DNA of 64,000 bases from DYRB01 sp963802205 (GCA_963802205.1 CAWDHW010000020.1:1-64000); one strand, 5' to 3'. Positions 33,889 to 43,006 are shown, numbered from the stretch's first letter. The notes: generated from the sequence alone by a model not told the origin. A program made the numbers and translations.

Positions 33889-34982
33889 TGTACTGTGCGT
33901 CGTAGGAACCCGGCCGGAAGCTATTAAGATGGCACCGGTCATCAAGGCTCTTGAATCTGAACCTTGGGCCAGGGTGCGTGTCGTGGCTACCGCGCAGCAT
34001 CGACATATGCTGGATCAGGTACTCGGACTCTTTGGCATTGAGCCGGACGTCGATCTTGATATCATGCGACCGGCCCAATCGCTTACGACCTTGACGGCTC
34101 GCTTATTGCTCGCTCTGGACGGCGTGCTGGAATCGGAGAAGCCGGATGCCGTACTGGCCCAAGGCGATACCACCACTGTTATGACAATCGCGCTGGCATG
34201 CTTTTACCACCGAATCCCATTCGGGCACGTCGAGGCGGGGCTGCGCACCGGCGACCTGTTGAACCCCTTTCCGGAGGAGATGAACCGGGTCGTTGCAGGG
34301 AGGATGGCTCGCTGGCACTTTGCGCCAACCGCGAGCGCACGGCAGAATTTGTTGCGCGAGGGATTCTCTGCGGACTCGATCCACGTGACCGGCAATACGG
34401 TCATCGATGCGCTGCTAAACGTAGCAGAGCGGCGGCCGGACATCGGCGTCGCGTCTCGACCCGGACAAGCGTTTGGTGCTGATGACGGCGCATCGCAGGG
34501 AGAACTTCGGCGAGCCCTTCCGGGAGATCTGCCGGGCAGTGCGGTATCTTGCCGACCGGAACGAGGACATCCAGGTCCTTTATCCGGTTCACCCGAACCC
34601 AAATGTACAGGCGGTCGCGGATGAGCTGTTGCGAGACCACAAGCGTATTGTGCTCTGCCCGCCCCTAGACTACCTGCCGTTTGTCGGTGCCATGCAGCGT
34701 GCGTATTTGATCCTTAGCGATTCGGGAGGGGTCCAAGAAGAGGCGCCGGCCTTGGGGAAGCCTGTGCTGGTATTGCGGCGCGAAACAGAGAGGCCAGAGG
34801 CTGTTGACGAAGGGGTTGTCAAGCTCGTAGGCCCAATCTTTGAGCGCATTACCGAAGAGGCCCAGCGGTTGCTAGATGATGCGGACGCATACAGAGACAT
34901 GGCGCGCGGGGTCTCGCCGTACGGTGATGGGAAGGCTGCGGCACGTATTGCGGCGGTACTGCGGAGGAGTTTTGTCCAGTGA
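33881..34982 (+). pseudogene. wecB: UDP-N-acetylglucosamine 2-epimerase gene with an internal frameshift
   Basis: WecB interconverts UDP-GlcNAc and UDP-ManNAc. From GTG 33881 the product reads NNVLCVVGTRPEAIKMAPVI, AVLAQGDTTTVMTIALACFY, FGHVEAGLRTGDLLNPFPEE and VTGNTVIDALLNVAERRPDI. The frame then derails near 34445-34465. The correct sequence resumes as LDPDKRLVLMTAHRRENFGEPF, VYPVHPNP-type motif, LSDSGGVQEEAPALGKPVLV and RRETERPEAV, ending SFVQ at 34982. A single base change in length restores a normal enzyme of about 366 residues. Catalytic and UDP-binding residues are otherwise intact, so this is a recent lesion or an assembly error. Confidence 0.85.
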
Positions 34983-35148
34983 GATCTGTCCACTTGCCCG
35001 GCAGGGCGGGTAGGGCAAACCAAGTGCAACTTCCGGTATCGAGGGCACGCGTGGTCAAATGTCCTTCCATGCTCCCGTGGTCCCAACACCAACAGACAGT
35101 TGTCAGCTGACGACCGCATCGGGATACAAGCGCGTCAGAACAAGGGGT

Positions 35149-35618
35149 TGAGCCGGCGAGAGCGTGCGCACGGACTTGGCCGGCGGTCTGCGCGGTGTGC
35201 TGGAGACTGCGCCGGGCGAGCGGGAGCTACAACGCGGTGAGCGCTGGACAGCGCACGCGGAGCCCGCGCTGGGCCGGTCGGCGCTAGCTGTTCCCGGGCA
35301 CGATGCTGTTGCGGACAGTCCGCGCCGAACTGTTGGGCGACTGGCCCCCGAAGCAAGTCGCGCGGAAGCGTAAACAGATGTACCCTGATGAGGTGGCCGG
35401 GTGGGCCAGCTATGAGACAGACGACCTACAGCTACATCTGCGCGCCGCCGCACGGGGCGTTGCGCAGCGAATCGATAGCCGGCTTGTGCCAGGCGCACGA
35501 GCAGCACCCGGCACGCCCGCGGGGCACGGATCGGCATTGGCATCTGAGCGACATAGTGCCGATCCACGAGCGGTCCGACGAGGCATTGGGACAGCAGGTC
35601 CTTGGGCATTGGGAGGGG
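35149..35618 (+). pseudogene. Degenerate IS30-family transposase
   Basis: Pieces of an IS30 transposase can be read on the plus strand in shifting frames: LSRRER (near 35149, N-terminal helix-turn-helix start), LLRTVRAELLGDWPPKQVA followed by YPDEVAGWASYET (35306-35420; compare W.P.QIAG.L....P...VSHETIY), TYSYICAPPHGALRSE, RPRGTDRHWHLSD and IVPIHERSDEALGQQVLGHW plus EG (up to 35618; compare IHERP..V..R..PGHWEGDLI). The DDE catalytic part after GHWEG is missing and at least two frame changes are needed. Terminal inverted repeats were not found. It lies between wecB and the next glycosyltransferase. Confidence 0.65.
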
Positions 35619-35910
35619 GCTCAGCAGGGGTGCAGGCAACGCCAAGCGCAGCGGAAGCTCTGGTTGAGTGCAAGGGACCCGCAGCGTCCTCCTCGCCAGG
35701 AGGGCGGGGTAAATGCCAAGGTCGAGATGTGCGGTTTCATGTCCTTCACTTGGCTGACCTATCCGCTCTTCCTCGGTAGCACCTAATCTGGTGGCCACTG
35801 CGATCTATCTGACCATTGAGTGGCCCGCACCACAGTTGCGCGGCCGGACGGCTCGTAGCGCCTTTCACCCCGCCCGTGCCTGAGGCCGGCCCTCATCCCA
35901 GACCCCAACC
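35619..35910. other. Non-coding remainder between the IS30 remnant and the glycosyltransferase gene
   Basis: Frames are open on both strands because of base composition, but none has recognisable protein sequence. I see no terminator or tandem repeat. Confidence 0.35.
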
Positions 35911-36738
35911 ATGATCAATCGCCTCTCGCCGGATTACACCCAACACCCAGGAAGGCGCCTGCTGCCCTCCCCATATGGGCCTGCGGCCGTCGATCCGCGG
36001 GGCGAGATCGATGTCTCGATCCTCACTCCATATTTCAACACCGAGGCGTTTTTTGCCGAGACCCTGGCCTCGATCCTCGCCCAATCGTTGCAGAACTGGG
36101 AGTGGGTGATCGTCGATGACGGTTCTACCGACATCGCGGCCGTGGCACGGCTTGGAGATCTCACAGGCGGCGACTCCCGAATTCGGATTCTCCGGCAGGA
36201 CAATGCTGGACCGTCCGCGGCGCGCAACTACGCCTTCGACAACTCCAGTGGCCGCTATGTCTGTCTGCTCGACAGCGACGACATGATCGAGCCGACCTAC
36301 CTCGAAAAGTGCATGTGGTTCTTGGACTCCAATGCGGAGTTCGCCTTTTGTAATTCCTACAGCGTGGTCTTCGGCGACGAGGAATATCTGTGGACCCACG
36401 GCTTCGAGCGTGGCGCTGCGCACTTGGACGCCAACAGCGGCCCCCCCATCTCGGTGATCCGGCGCCAGGCCTATCGCGACGCCGGCGGCTTCGATGCCAC
36501 GATCCGCGTCGGCCATGAGGACTGGGATTTCTGGTTGCGCATGGCCAAGGCTGGCCACTGGGGCTGCACGATTGGAGAGTACCTTCAATGGTATCGCAAG
36601 CGCGCCAGTGGCCGATGCGAGCAGATCATGGCCGACGGTGACGCCAATCGAGAATTTCGAGCGGCGGATCCGCGCAACCTACAAGGGGCTCCGAGCCAAG
36701 TTCCCGCGGCCGCAACGGCGGCCGGCCGAACCATATGA
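35911..36738 (+). CDS. GT2 glycosyltransferase half of a GT2-GT4 fusion, frameshifted
   Basis: The N-terminal half is a GT-A family 2 enzyme: DVSILTPYFNTEAFFAETLA, EWVIVDDGSTD, QDNAGPSAARNYAFD, and YVCLLDSDDMIEPTYLEKC with the metal-binding D-S-D-D. The C-terminal base region is HEDWDFWLRMA. After about residue 245 (near 36641-36650) the frame leaves the conserved path and stops at 36738, while the natural continuation IENFERRIRATYKGLRAKF lies in the next frame. I treat this and the following entry as one broken gene of about 760 residues. Confidence 0.8.
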   Translation: MINRLSPDYTQHPGRRLLPSPYGPAAVDPRGEIDVSILTPYFNTEAFFAETLASILAQSLQNWEWVIVDDGSTDIAAVARLGDLTGGDSRIRILRQDNAGPSAARNYAFDNSSGRYVCLLDSDDMIEPTYLEKCMWFLDSNAEFAFCNSYSVVFGDEEYLWTHGFERGAAHLDANSGPPISVIRRQAYRDAGGFDATIRVGHEDWDFWLRMAKAGHWGCTIGEYLQWYRKRASGRCEQIMADGDANREFRAADPRNLQGAPSQVPAAATAAGRTI

Positions 36739-38191
36739 AGACATCCCAGTGACCTGGGATGCACTCAACCCGCTCGCGCGGAATCCGAACGGGCGGCATG
36801 TCCTGTTCCTGGTACCCTGGATGGTCATCGGCGGCGCGGATCGGGTCAACCTGGATCTTATCGAAGGGATAGTCCGGCGCGGCCACCGCGTGACCCTGTG
36901 CGCGACGCTGCCCGCGGACCATGTCTGGGGCTACAAGTTCGCTGAGCTGACGCCCGACATCTTCGCTTTACCCAATTTCCTGCGCCGTTCCGACTACCCG
37001 CGTTTCCTCGCGTACCTTATCGCGTCGCGCGGTATCGATACCGTGATCGTCACTGCCAGTACCCTCGGCTACCAACTGCTCCCCTATCTCCAGGCCGCAG
37101 CCCCAGGGACCGCGTTCGTCGATCTGTCGCATGTCGAGGAACCCCATTGGCTCAACGGTGGCCATCCCCGTTTCGGGGCCGGCTACCAGGACGCACTCGA
37201 CCTCAATGTGGTCACCACTGGCCACCTGGCGGAATGGATGCAGGGGCGTGGGGCGGACCGTGCGCGCATTCGCGTCATGTACACCGGCGTGCGTCCGCCG
37301 CCCCTGGATCAGGACGGCGAGGTGCGCCGCCGCGTACGGGCGCGCTACGATCTCGGCGACGACCTGCCGCTGATCGTCTTCGCGGGGCGCATCTGTGACC
37401 AGAAACGCCCGGCGCTGCTCGCCGAGATCCTGAAAGCGGCGCATGACGCAGGGCTCGCATTCTATGCACTGATCATTGGCGACGGTGAGTTGCAGCCGAT
37501 GCTCGCCTCCCTGATCAACACATATCGTCTGGGCGAACGGGTGCGGATGGTCGGCCCACTGCGGCACGAGGCGTGGCTGGAGACCCTGGCCGGCGCCGAC
37601 ATCCTGCTCATGCCCTCCCAATACGAGGGCATCTCGATAGCCCTCCAGGAGGCCATGGCGATGGGGGTGGTGCCAGTGGTCTCGCGGGTCGGTGGTCAGG
37701 ATGAGATTGTAAGCGCCGACACCGGTTACCTGATCCCACTGGGTCACGGCGAGGTGCACCAGTATGTCCAGGCCCTGTTGCACCTGTCCGACCGCTCCGG
37801 CGAGCGCGCGGCGAAGTCGCACAGGTGCCGAGAGCTGATGGCCTCGACCTATTCTTGGCGGAAAACCATCGACGACTTCGAGCGTCTCCTCGACGAGGCC
37901 CAGGCGGCGATCCCCGAGCGCCGTTGCCGGTTCACCCTCTCGATCGGTCGCGAGCTGGCGGCGCTGGCATTCGAGTATCAGCGATTGGCTGACGCTGCCG
38001 ACTGGCGCTGGCCCAAGGGCCGCGGCGGTGCGCCCCATCCTGGGATGTCTGCGGGGCTGCCATTTCGCCTCGTGTTGCGGTTCTGCAATACGTCGCTCGG
38101 GCGCCGTCTACTCGCCAACCCGACGCTGAAGCGGCTCGGGCGCGCCATTGTCTATCGCCTGCTGGCACGCGGGCAGGGGGACCAGTCATGA
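36641..38191 (+). CDS. GT4 glycosyltransferase half of the same fusion
   Basis: After a linker (IENFERRIRATYKGL) a GT-B family 4 enzyme is visible. The acceptor half begins HVLFLVPWMVIGGADRVNLD. The donor half has PLIVFAGRICDQKRPALLAE, IIGDGELQPMLASL, VRMVGPLRHEAWLETLAGAD and the signature MPSQYEGISIALQEAMAMGVV. It ends with a hydrophobic/basic tail (RLVLRFCNTSLGRRLL). The open frame extends upstream to 36494, but the sequence before 36641 is out of frame for the upstream GT2 domain. The stop overlaps the epimerase start by 4 bases. Confidence 0.82.
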   Translation, partial: TPIENFERRIRATYKGLRAKFPRPQRRPAEPYEDIPVTWDALNPLARNPNGRHVLFLVPWMVIGGADRVNLDLIEGIVRRGHRVTLCATLPADHVWGYKFAELTPDIFALPNFLRRSDYPRFLAYLIASRGIDTVIVTASTLGYQLLPYLQAAAPGTAFVDLSHVEEPHWLNGGHPRFGAGYQDALDLNVVTTGHLAEWMQGRGADRARIRVMYTGVRPPPLDQDGEVRRRVRARYDLGDDLPLIVFAGRICDQKRPALLAEILKAAHDAGLAFYALIIGDGELQPMLASLINTYRLGERVRMVGPLRHEAWLETLAGADILLMPSQYEGISIALQEAMAMGVVPVVSRVGGQDEIVSADTGYLIPLGHGEVHQYVQALLHLSDRSGERAAKSHRCRELMASTYSWRKTIDDFERLLDEAQAAIPERRCRFTLSIGRELAALAFEYQRLADAADWRWPKGRGGAPHPGMSAGLPFRLVLRFCNTSLGRRLLANPTLKRLGRAIVYRLLARGQGDQS

Positions 38192-39120
38192 GAGTGACCA
38201 TCTTCGGCGGCGGTGGCTTCATCGGCTCAGCCGTGGCCGACCGCCTGCTGCGCGAGGGCCATTCTCTGCGCATCTTCGAGCGCCCGCGGGTTCAGCCCTA
38301 TCGCACCTTCGACCCTGGCGAGGAGGTCGAGTGGGTGACCGGCGACATGCTCAGCACCCACGACGTGACCGACGCGCTTACCGGCGCCGATGTGGTCATC
38401 CACCTGGTTTCCACGACCTTGCCGAAGTCCTCCAACGACGACCCGATCTACGACGTGCAGAGCAATGTGGTCGCCAGCCTGCACCTGCTCGATGCGATGC
38501 GGGCACAGCGGACTGGGCGCATCGTCTTTATCTCCTCGGGCGGGACCGTCTACGGCGCCCCCAAATATCTGCCGGTGGACGAGCGCCACCCCACGGAGCC
38601 AGAAGTCTCCTACGGTATTACCAAGCTCGCCATCGAAAAGTACCTGTTGATGTACGGACGTCTATTCGGCATCCGCCCGGTCATATTGCGTGTCGCCAAT
38701 CCATTCGGCGCGCGTCAGCGTGTGGAGACCGCGCAGGGCGCGGTGGCCGTGTTTCTCCGGCGGGCCATGCGGGGCCTTCCAATCGACATCTGGGGCGACG
38801 GCAGCGTGACGCGCGACTTCATCTATATCTCCGATGTCGCCGATGCCTTCGCCAAGGCCCTGGACTATGCTGGGGATCAGGCCGTGTTCAACATCAGCTC
38901 CGGTGTCGGGACCAGTCTAAATGAGCTTATCGCCCTGCTTGAAGACGTGCTCGGCGTTTCGGTGACGCGGCGCTACCTCAATGGACGGCCCTTCGACGTC
39001 CCCGTGAACGTCCTCGCGAACGACCTTGCCCGGCGCGCGCTCGGCTGGGAGCCACGGGTGGCGATGCGCGAGGGGCTCGCACGCACCGTCGCGTGGATGC
39101 GCGAGAACCCGGCGCCTTGA
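38188..39120 (+). CDS. NAD-dependent sugar epimerase/dehydratase (UDP-glucose 4-epimerase-like)
   Basis: A short-chain-type nucleotide-sugar enzyme of 310 residues. Rossmann motif VTIFGGGGFIGSAVADRLL, the serine in FISSGGTVYG, the catalytic pair SYGITKLAIEKYL (Tyr, Lys), RVANPFGARQR and SVTRDFIYISDVADA. These fit GalE/WbpP-like epimerases; substrate cannot be set from sequence alone. ATG overlaps the upstream stop (ATGA). Confidence 0.9.
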   Translation: MRVTIFGGGGFIGSAVADRLLREGHSLRIFERPRVQPYRTFDPGEEVEWVTGDMLSTHDVTDALTGADVVIHLVSTTLPKSSNDDPIYDVQSNVVASLHLLDAMRAQRTGRIVFISSGGTVYGAPKYLPVDERHPTEPEVSYGITKLAIEKYLLMYGRLFGIRPVILRVANPFGARQRVETAQGAVAVFLRRAMRGLPIDIWGDGSVTRDFIYISDVADAFAKALDYAGDQAVFNISSGVGTSLNELIALLEDVLGVSVTRRYLNGRPFDVPVNVLANDLARRALGWEPRVAMREGLARTVAWMRENPAP

Positions 39121-39172
39121 GCACCGCGCGGCGGCGTCTCCGGTGGGCCGAGGGCTGGGGCTTCAGCGTGCC

Positions 39173-40522
39173 ATGAAGGTCCTACTCGCAGTCCACCAGT
39201 TTTTTCCCGACTTCTCCGCTGGAACGGAGGTCCTTACACTTTCGGTTGCACGGGAGTTGCGCGCGCGCGGGCACCTCGTCCGCATCTTCACAGGCTTCCC
39301 AGGCGCCGCCGGCCTCGCCGATGACCAGCGCTTTGACGAGTACAGGTTCGACGGTTTCCACGTCCACCGCTTTCACCATGCCTATGCATCGATGGGTGGG
39401 CAGCGCTCGCTCATTGCGATCGGTTACGACAACCACCTGGCCGCGGCCTACTTCGCACGGATGCTGAAGGACTTCGCCCCCGATCTTGTGCACTTCTTCC
39501 ACCTCAATCGCTTGGGCACCGGGCTGATCACGGTGGCGTGCCAGGCTGGGGTGCCCGCCTTCCTCACACCCACGGACTTCTGGTGCGTGTGTCCAACCGG
39601 GCAACTGCGCTTATGGGACATGCGTCCCTGCGCCGGCCCCACGGCGGACGCGGGCAATTGCATCCAGCACTTCGCCTGGAACACCCTAGGCCGGTGGGGC
39701 GGCCAACTGGCAGTGCGTGTCCCCGGGCGTATTTGGGGGCTGATCGGCCGCTTGACCCGCTCGGGGCGATTGGGCGGCTACCCTCACGCTGCCGAGGTGC
39801 GGGCACTCAGCGAGCGGCTCGACCGCTCCGTGGAACGGCTCAACCAACTCCAACGGATTCTGGTGCCCAACGCGATGATGGAGGGTGTCTTGATCGCCCA
39901 TGGCGTCGCGCCGGAGCGGCTCACCCGCGTGGCTTTTGGTATTGCCGGGGACGATGGCCCGCGACCAGCCCACCGCCACAGACGGCGGGAGCCGCTGCGC
40001 ATCGGCTTCGTCGGTAGCATGCTGCCGCACAAGGGGTGTCACATATTGATTGAGGCCTTCGGCAACCTCCCGACCGGCCGCGCCGTATTGGAGCTCTATG
40101 GACGCGAGAGCGACGATCCAGCCTACGCCGCCCGCCTGCGGCGGCTAGCCGCTGGCCGCGAGACCGTGCGCTTTCGGGGAGTCTTTGCCAACGAACGCAT
40201 CGGTGAGGTGCTTGGCGAGTTCGACGCCCTGGCGGTGCCCTCGACCTGGAACGAGAACACCCCACTGGTGGTTTACTCCGCGCAATCGGCGTGCTGCCCG
40301 GTGATCGCTTCTGACGTGCCGGGGCTGGCCGCTGCGATTCGGGACGGCGTCGACGGCTTGCTTTTCGAAGCGGGCAATCCGGCGGCCCTGGCCACCGTCC
40401 TCCGGCGCCTTCTCGACGAACCAGGGCTGGTGGGCGATCTCAGCGCGAACGCGCGAGCACCGCGCTCCACCGCCGATTACGTGGACGACCTGCTAGCTAT
40501 CTGGCATGAGGCCGGACGATGA
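39173..40522 (+). CDS. GT4 glycosyltransferase
   Basis: The 449-residue GT-B enzyme starts MKVLLAVHQFFPDFSAGTEV, the glycine-rich acceptor-side motif, and has LRIGFVGSMLPHKGCHILIE, VRFRGVFANERIGEVLGEFD, VPSTWNENTPLVVYSAQSA and CPVIASDVPGLAAAI in the donor half. A Cys-rich insertion (FWCVCPTGQLRLWDMRPCAG) resembles those in other GT4 enzymes of surface-polysaccharide loci. I chose ATG 39173; upstream in-frame sequence overlaps the epimerase and is not conserved. Confidence 0.88.
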   Translation: MKVLLAVHQFFPDFSAGTEVLTLSVARELRARGHLVRIFTGFPGAAGLADDQRFDEYRFDGFHVHRFHHAYASMGGQRSLIAIGYDNHLAAAYFARMLKDFAPDLVHFFHLNRLGTGLITVACQAGVPAFLTPTDFWCVCPTGQLRLWDMRPCAGPTADAGNCIQHFAWNTLGRWGGQLAVRVPGRIWGLIGRLTRSGRLGGYPHAAEVRALSERLDRSVERLNQLQRILVPNAMMEGVLIAHGVAPERLTRVAFGIAGDDGPRPAHRHRRREPLRIGFVGSMLPHKGCHILIEAFGNLPTGRAVLELYGRESDDPAYAARLRRLAAGRETVRFRGVFANERIGEVLGEFDALAVPSTWNENTPLVVYSAQSACCPVIASDVPGLAAAIRDGVDGLLFEAGNPAALATVLRRLLDEPGLVGDLSANARAPRSTADYVDDLLAIWHEAGR

Positions 40523-41496
40523 GCGGCTTGCCGGGGGATGTGCCGGCGGGCGTTGCTGTGGTCATCGTGACATGGAACGCCGCCTCCTTGATCGGAGGCG
40601 TGCTCGCCGCGCTCGAACGCCAGACCCTGGCCGCTCTGCGCGTGCTGATAGTGGACAACGGCAGTGCGGACGCTCGACATCTGGAAGCGGTCGTTGCGGC
40701 CTATCCTCGCTGTGAACTGCTCCTACTGACCGACAATCTCGGCTTTGCCGCCGCCAACAATCGCGGGATCGCCCTCTGCGGCGAAGTGGAGTTTATCGCC
40801 CTGCTTAACCCCGATGCCTACCCCGAGCCTGACTGGTTGGCCGAGTTGGTGGCCGCGGCGCGGCATTACCCGGAAGCAGCGAGTTTTGCCAGCCGGCTTC
40901 TCAACCACCAGGACCCGCGTCGCCTCGATGGAGCTGGCGATGTGCTGTCACTGGCTGGCAAGCCCAGCCGTCGGGGCCACGGGATGCACGCTGCCGGGCG
41001 CTTTCTGGATGCCGACGAGGTCTTTGCCCCCTGCGCTGCCGCGGCGCTCTACCGGCGTGAACCATTGGTAACCTGCGGTGGCTTCGACGAGGATTTCTTC
41101 TGCTACGTCGAGGACATAGACCTTGGATTTCGCATGCGTCTGGCGGGCTGGGGTTGCCGCTACGTGCCTACGGCGGTGGTCCGTCACATAGGCTCTGCCG
41201 TCACCGGCCGACGTAGTGCGTTCACCGTGTATCACGGGCAGCGGAACATGATCTTCAACTATGTCAAGAACATGCCGGCAGCACTATTGTGGGGTCTGTT
41301 GCCCCTGCACCTACTGATCAACTTTGCCTATCTTGCCGCGGCGTTGGTGTTCGGTCGTAGTGACGCTGTTTGGCGGGCGAAACGCGATGCCTTGCGTTTG
41401 CTCCCCGCGGTGTGGCGCAAGCGCCGACGCGTGCAGGAAGGGCGCCGCGTCGGTAGTTTGGCGATTCTCCGCCAATTGCGCTGGCGCCTGCCGTGA
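40519..41496 (+). CDS. GT2 glycosyltransferase (rhamnosyltransferase-like)
   Basis: The 325-residue enzyme has VAVVIVTWNAASLIGGVLAA, VLIVDNGSAD, LLTDNLGFAAANNRGI and FIALLNPDAYPEPDWL (metal-binding region N-P-D), then GGFDEDFFCYVEDIDLGFRM. This is the WbbL/rhamnosyltransferase-like GT2 subgroup. The C-terminus carries a hydrophobic segment (ALLWGLLPLHLLINFAYLAAAL). It overlaps the preceding gene by 4 bases and is the last gene of the polysaccharide locus. Confidence 0.9.
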   Translation: MSGLPGDVPAGVAVVIVTWNAASLIGGVLAALERQTLAALRVLIVDNGSADARHLEAVVAAYPRCELLLLTDNLGFAAANNRGIALCGEVEFIALLNPDAYPEPDWLAELVAAARHYPEAASFASRLLNHQDPRRLDGAGDVLSLAGKPSRRGHGMHAAGRFLDADEVFAPCAAAALYRREPLVTCGGFDEDFFCYVEDIDLGFRMRLAGWGCRYVPTAVVRHIGSAVTGRRSAFTVYHGQRNMIFNYVKNMPAALLWGLLPLHLLINFAYLAAALVFGRSDAVWRAKRDALRLLPAVWRKRRRVQEGRRVGSLAILRQLRWRLP

Positions 41497-41915
41497 GCGT
41501 GGGGAGACAGGGCTGATGTGAGCGGCGGATAGCGATTTTTCTGGTTCATCACTGCGGGGCCTCGCCCAGGCATCGAGCGATGCCGCGGCGTTAAGCGCGG
41601 ATGGCGAGTATCATTGCGCGCCCCGGCGTCCAGGCCGCCTCTGCCACTTGAGGCGATGCGCCAACAGCAAGCCCATGCGGCTGGCTTCCGCTATTCGCTG
41701 TTACCCGCGTCTTCGATCTCCGTAGCCAAGCGCTGTCCAGCAGGCCGAACCGACCCTCACGCAGGAGTCTCGGACGAAGAAAGGGCGCACGGTGCGTCAC
41801 GGAGCCCACGCGACTGAGATTCAGGGAACGGATGTCGGCTCCAGGTCGATTCCGGATACCCGTATCGAGTGCAGCTCGGGGTGGGTTGTAATTTGCGAGT
41901 GCGCAGCGGAAAATC
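41497..41915. other. Gene-free region between the polysaccharide locus and tRNA-Gln
   Basis: About 420 bases with no frame that reads like protein on either strand. I see no integrase or clear att duplication next to the tRNA. The transcript of the rplM-rpsI-tRNA side ends just before it. Confidence 0.45.
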
Positions 41916-41943
41916 AAAAGGGCCTAGCCTCGCGGCTAAGCCC
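41916..41943 (-). terminator. Rho-independent terminator after tRNA-Gln
   Basis: On the minus strand GGGCTTAGCC, loop GCGA, GGCTAGGCCC, then TTTTG. The stem has one mismatch. It follows the tRNA 3' end by 7 bases and probably ends the rplM-rpsI-tRNA transcript. Confidence 0.75.
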
Positions 41944-41950
41944 TGTGTTT

Positions 41951-42024
41951 TGGCTGGGGGACTAGGATTTGAACCTAGGTTGACGGAGTCAGAGTCCGCT
42001 GTCCTACCACTAGACGATCCCCCA
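41951..42024 (-). tRNA. tRNA-Gln (anticodon CUG)
   Basis: The minus strand folds as a 74-base cloverleaf with an encoded CCA end. The acceptor TGGGGGA pairs with TCCCCCA. The D arm contains CTAGTGGTAGGA, the anticodon stem-loop is CGGAC-TCTGACT-CCG-type with CTG at the centre, and the T arm is CTAGG-TTCAAAT-CCTAG. CUG reads CAG, so it carries glutamine. It sits 18 bases after rpsI on the same strand. Confidence 0.95.
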
Positions 42025-42042
42025 AGGACAACAGGTCCAATG

Positions 42043-42432
42043 CTAACGCTTGGAGAACTGGGGTGCGCGACGTGCCTTGTGCAGACCGACCTTCTTGCGC
42101 TCGACCTCGCGAGAGTCGCGGGTGAGGAAGCCGGCCTTGCGCATGGGCCGGCGCAGCTCCTCATTGAACTCCACAAGGGCGCGGGCGATGCCGTGACGGA
42201 TGGCGCCGGCCTGGCCGGAGGTCCCGCCACCGATGACGGTGACGCGGACATCGACCCGCTTGGCCATATCGACGGTTTCCAGGGGCTGGCGCACGATCAT
42301 GCGCGCGGTCTCGCGACCAAAGAACTGGTCCAGGGGGCGACCGTTCACGATGATATTGCCGCTGCCAAGCGTCATGAAGACGCGGGCACTGGAAGACTTG
42401 CGGCGACCGATAGTGTGTAGGGTTTCCGTCAT
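42043..42432 (-). CDS. rpsI: 30S ribosomal protein S9
   Basis: The 129-residue protein has the S9 signatures GRRKSSSARVFM, GSGNIIVNGRPLDQFFGRET, TVIGGGTSGQAGAIRHGIAR and the C-terminal KKVGLHKARRAPQFSKR whose tail reaches the tRNA sites in the ribosome. It follows rplM by 42 bases, the universal L13-S9 pair. Confidence 0.98.
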   Translation of the reverse strand: MTETLHTIGRRKSSSARVFMTLGSGNIIVNGRPLDQFFGRETARMIVRQPLETVDMAKRVDVRVTVIGGGTSGQAGAIRHGIARALVEFNEELRRPMRKAGFLTRDSREVERKKVGLHKARRAPQFSKR

Positions 42433-42474
42433 GGCGCTTGATCCGGTCGTGGCTGGTGCTGGCTGTGGTCGGCG

Positions 42475-42903
42475 TTAGATGTCGAGGGTTTGGGGCTGCT
42501 GGGCCTGGTGGCCGTGGGTCGGCCCGGCGTAGACGCGCAACTTGCGGAGCATGGCACGGCCCAGGGGGTTGTGCGGCAGCATGCCCTTCACCGCCAGGGT
42601 GATGGCGCGATCCGGGGCTTTCTGGAGCAGCTTCTCCAGGTTCATAGACTTCAGGTTGCCGACGTAGCCGGTGTGCCGGTAGTACATCTTGTCCTGGAGC
42701 TTGTTGCCGGTGACGTGGACCTTCTCGGCGTTGACGACGACGATGAAGTCACCCGTATCGACGTGCGGGGTGTACTGCGGCTTGTGCTTGCCGCGCAGAC
42801 GCCGGGCCAATTCGCTGGCAAGCCGGCCGAGCGTACGGCCGTCGGCATCCACGAGGTACCACTCGCGGCGCACCTCGGCGGGCTTTGCGCTCAAAGTCGT
42901 CAT
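42475..42903 (-). CDS. rplM: 50S ribosomal protein L13
   Basis: The 142-residue protein begins MTTLSAKPAEVRREWYLVDA, with DADGRTLGRLASELARRLRG, HVDTGDFIVVVNAEKVHVTG, YRHTGYVGNLKSMNLE and GMLPHNPLGRAMLRKLRVYA. ATG 42903 is the conserved start; an upstream ATG gives an unconserved extension. A good promoter lies 75-103 bases upstream of the start. Confidence 0.98.
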   Translation of the reverse strand: MTTLSAKPAEVRREWYLVDADGRTLGRLASELARRLRGKHKPQYTPHVDTGDFIVVVNAEKVHVTGNKLQDKMYYRHTGYVGNLKSMNLEKLLQKAPDRAITLAVKGMLPHNPLGRAMLRKLRVYAGPTHGHQAQQPQTLDI

Positions 42904-42977
42904 GTCCTTGTCTACTCCAAGGGATACGTGGGCGGCATGCGGCACCGCACCGGGGTCTGGATCGGGAAAGACCGCGG

Positions 42978-43006
42978 ATCATACAGAGGCCCCGGGTGGT
43001 TGGCAA
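42978..43006 (-). promoter_or_regulatory. Promoter of rplM-rpsI
   Basis: On the minus strand TTGCCA (43006-43001), a 17-base spacer and TATGAT (42983-42978), close to consensus. It lies downstream of the terminator at 43054, so rplM is transcribed independently of the small unit upstream. The leader would be about 67 bases. Confidence 0.7.

Noticed and set aside
35103..35798. A 231-residue minus-strand open frame between wecB and the next glycosyltransferase
   Set aside because: Arg/Pro/Ala-rich, no motif; the plus strand carries IS30 transposase pieces instead.
41951..42024. tRNA-Gln as an integration site for a mobile island
   Set aside because: No integrase or duplicated tRNA 3' end was seen on either side; the tRNA is cotranscribed with rpsI.
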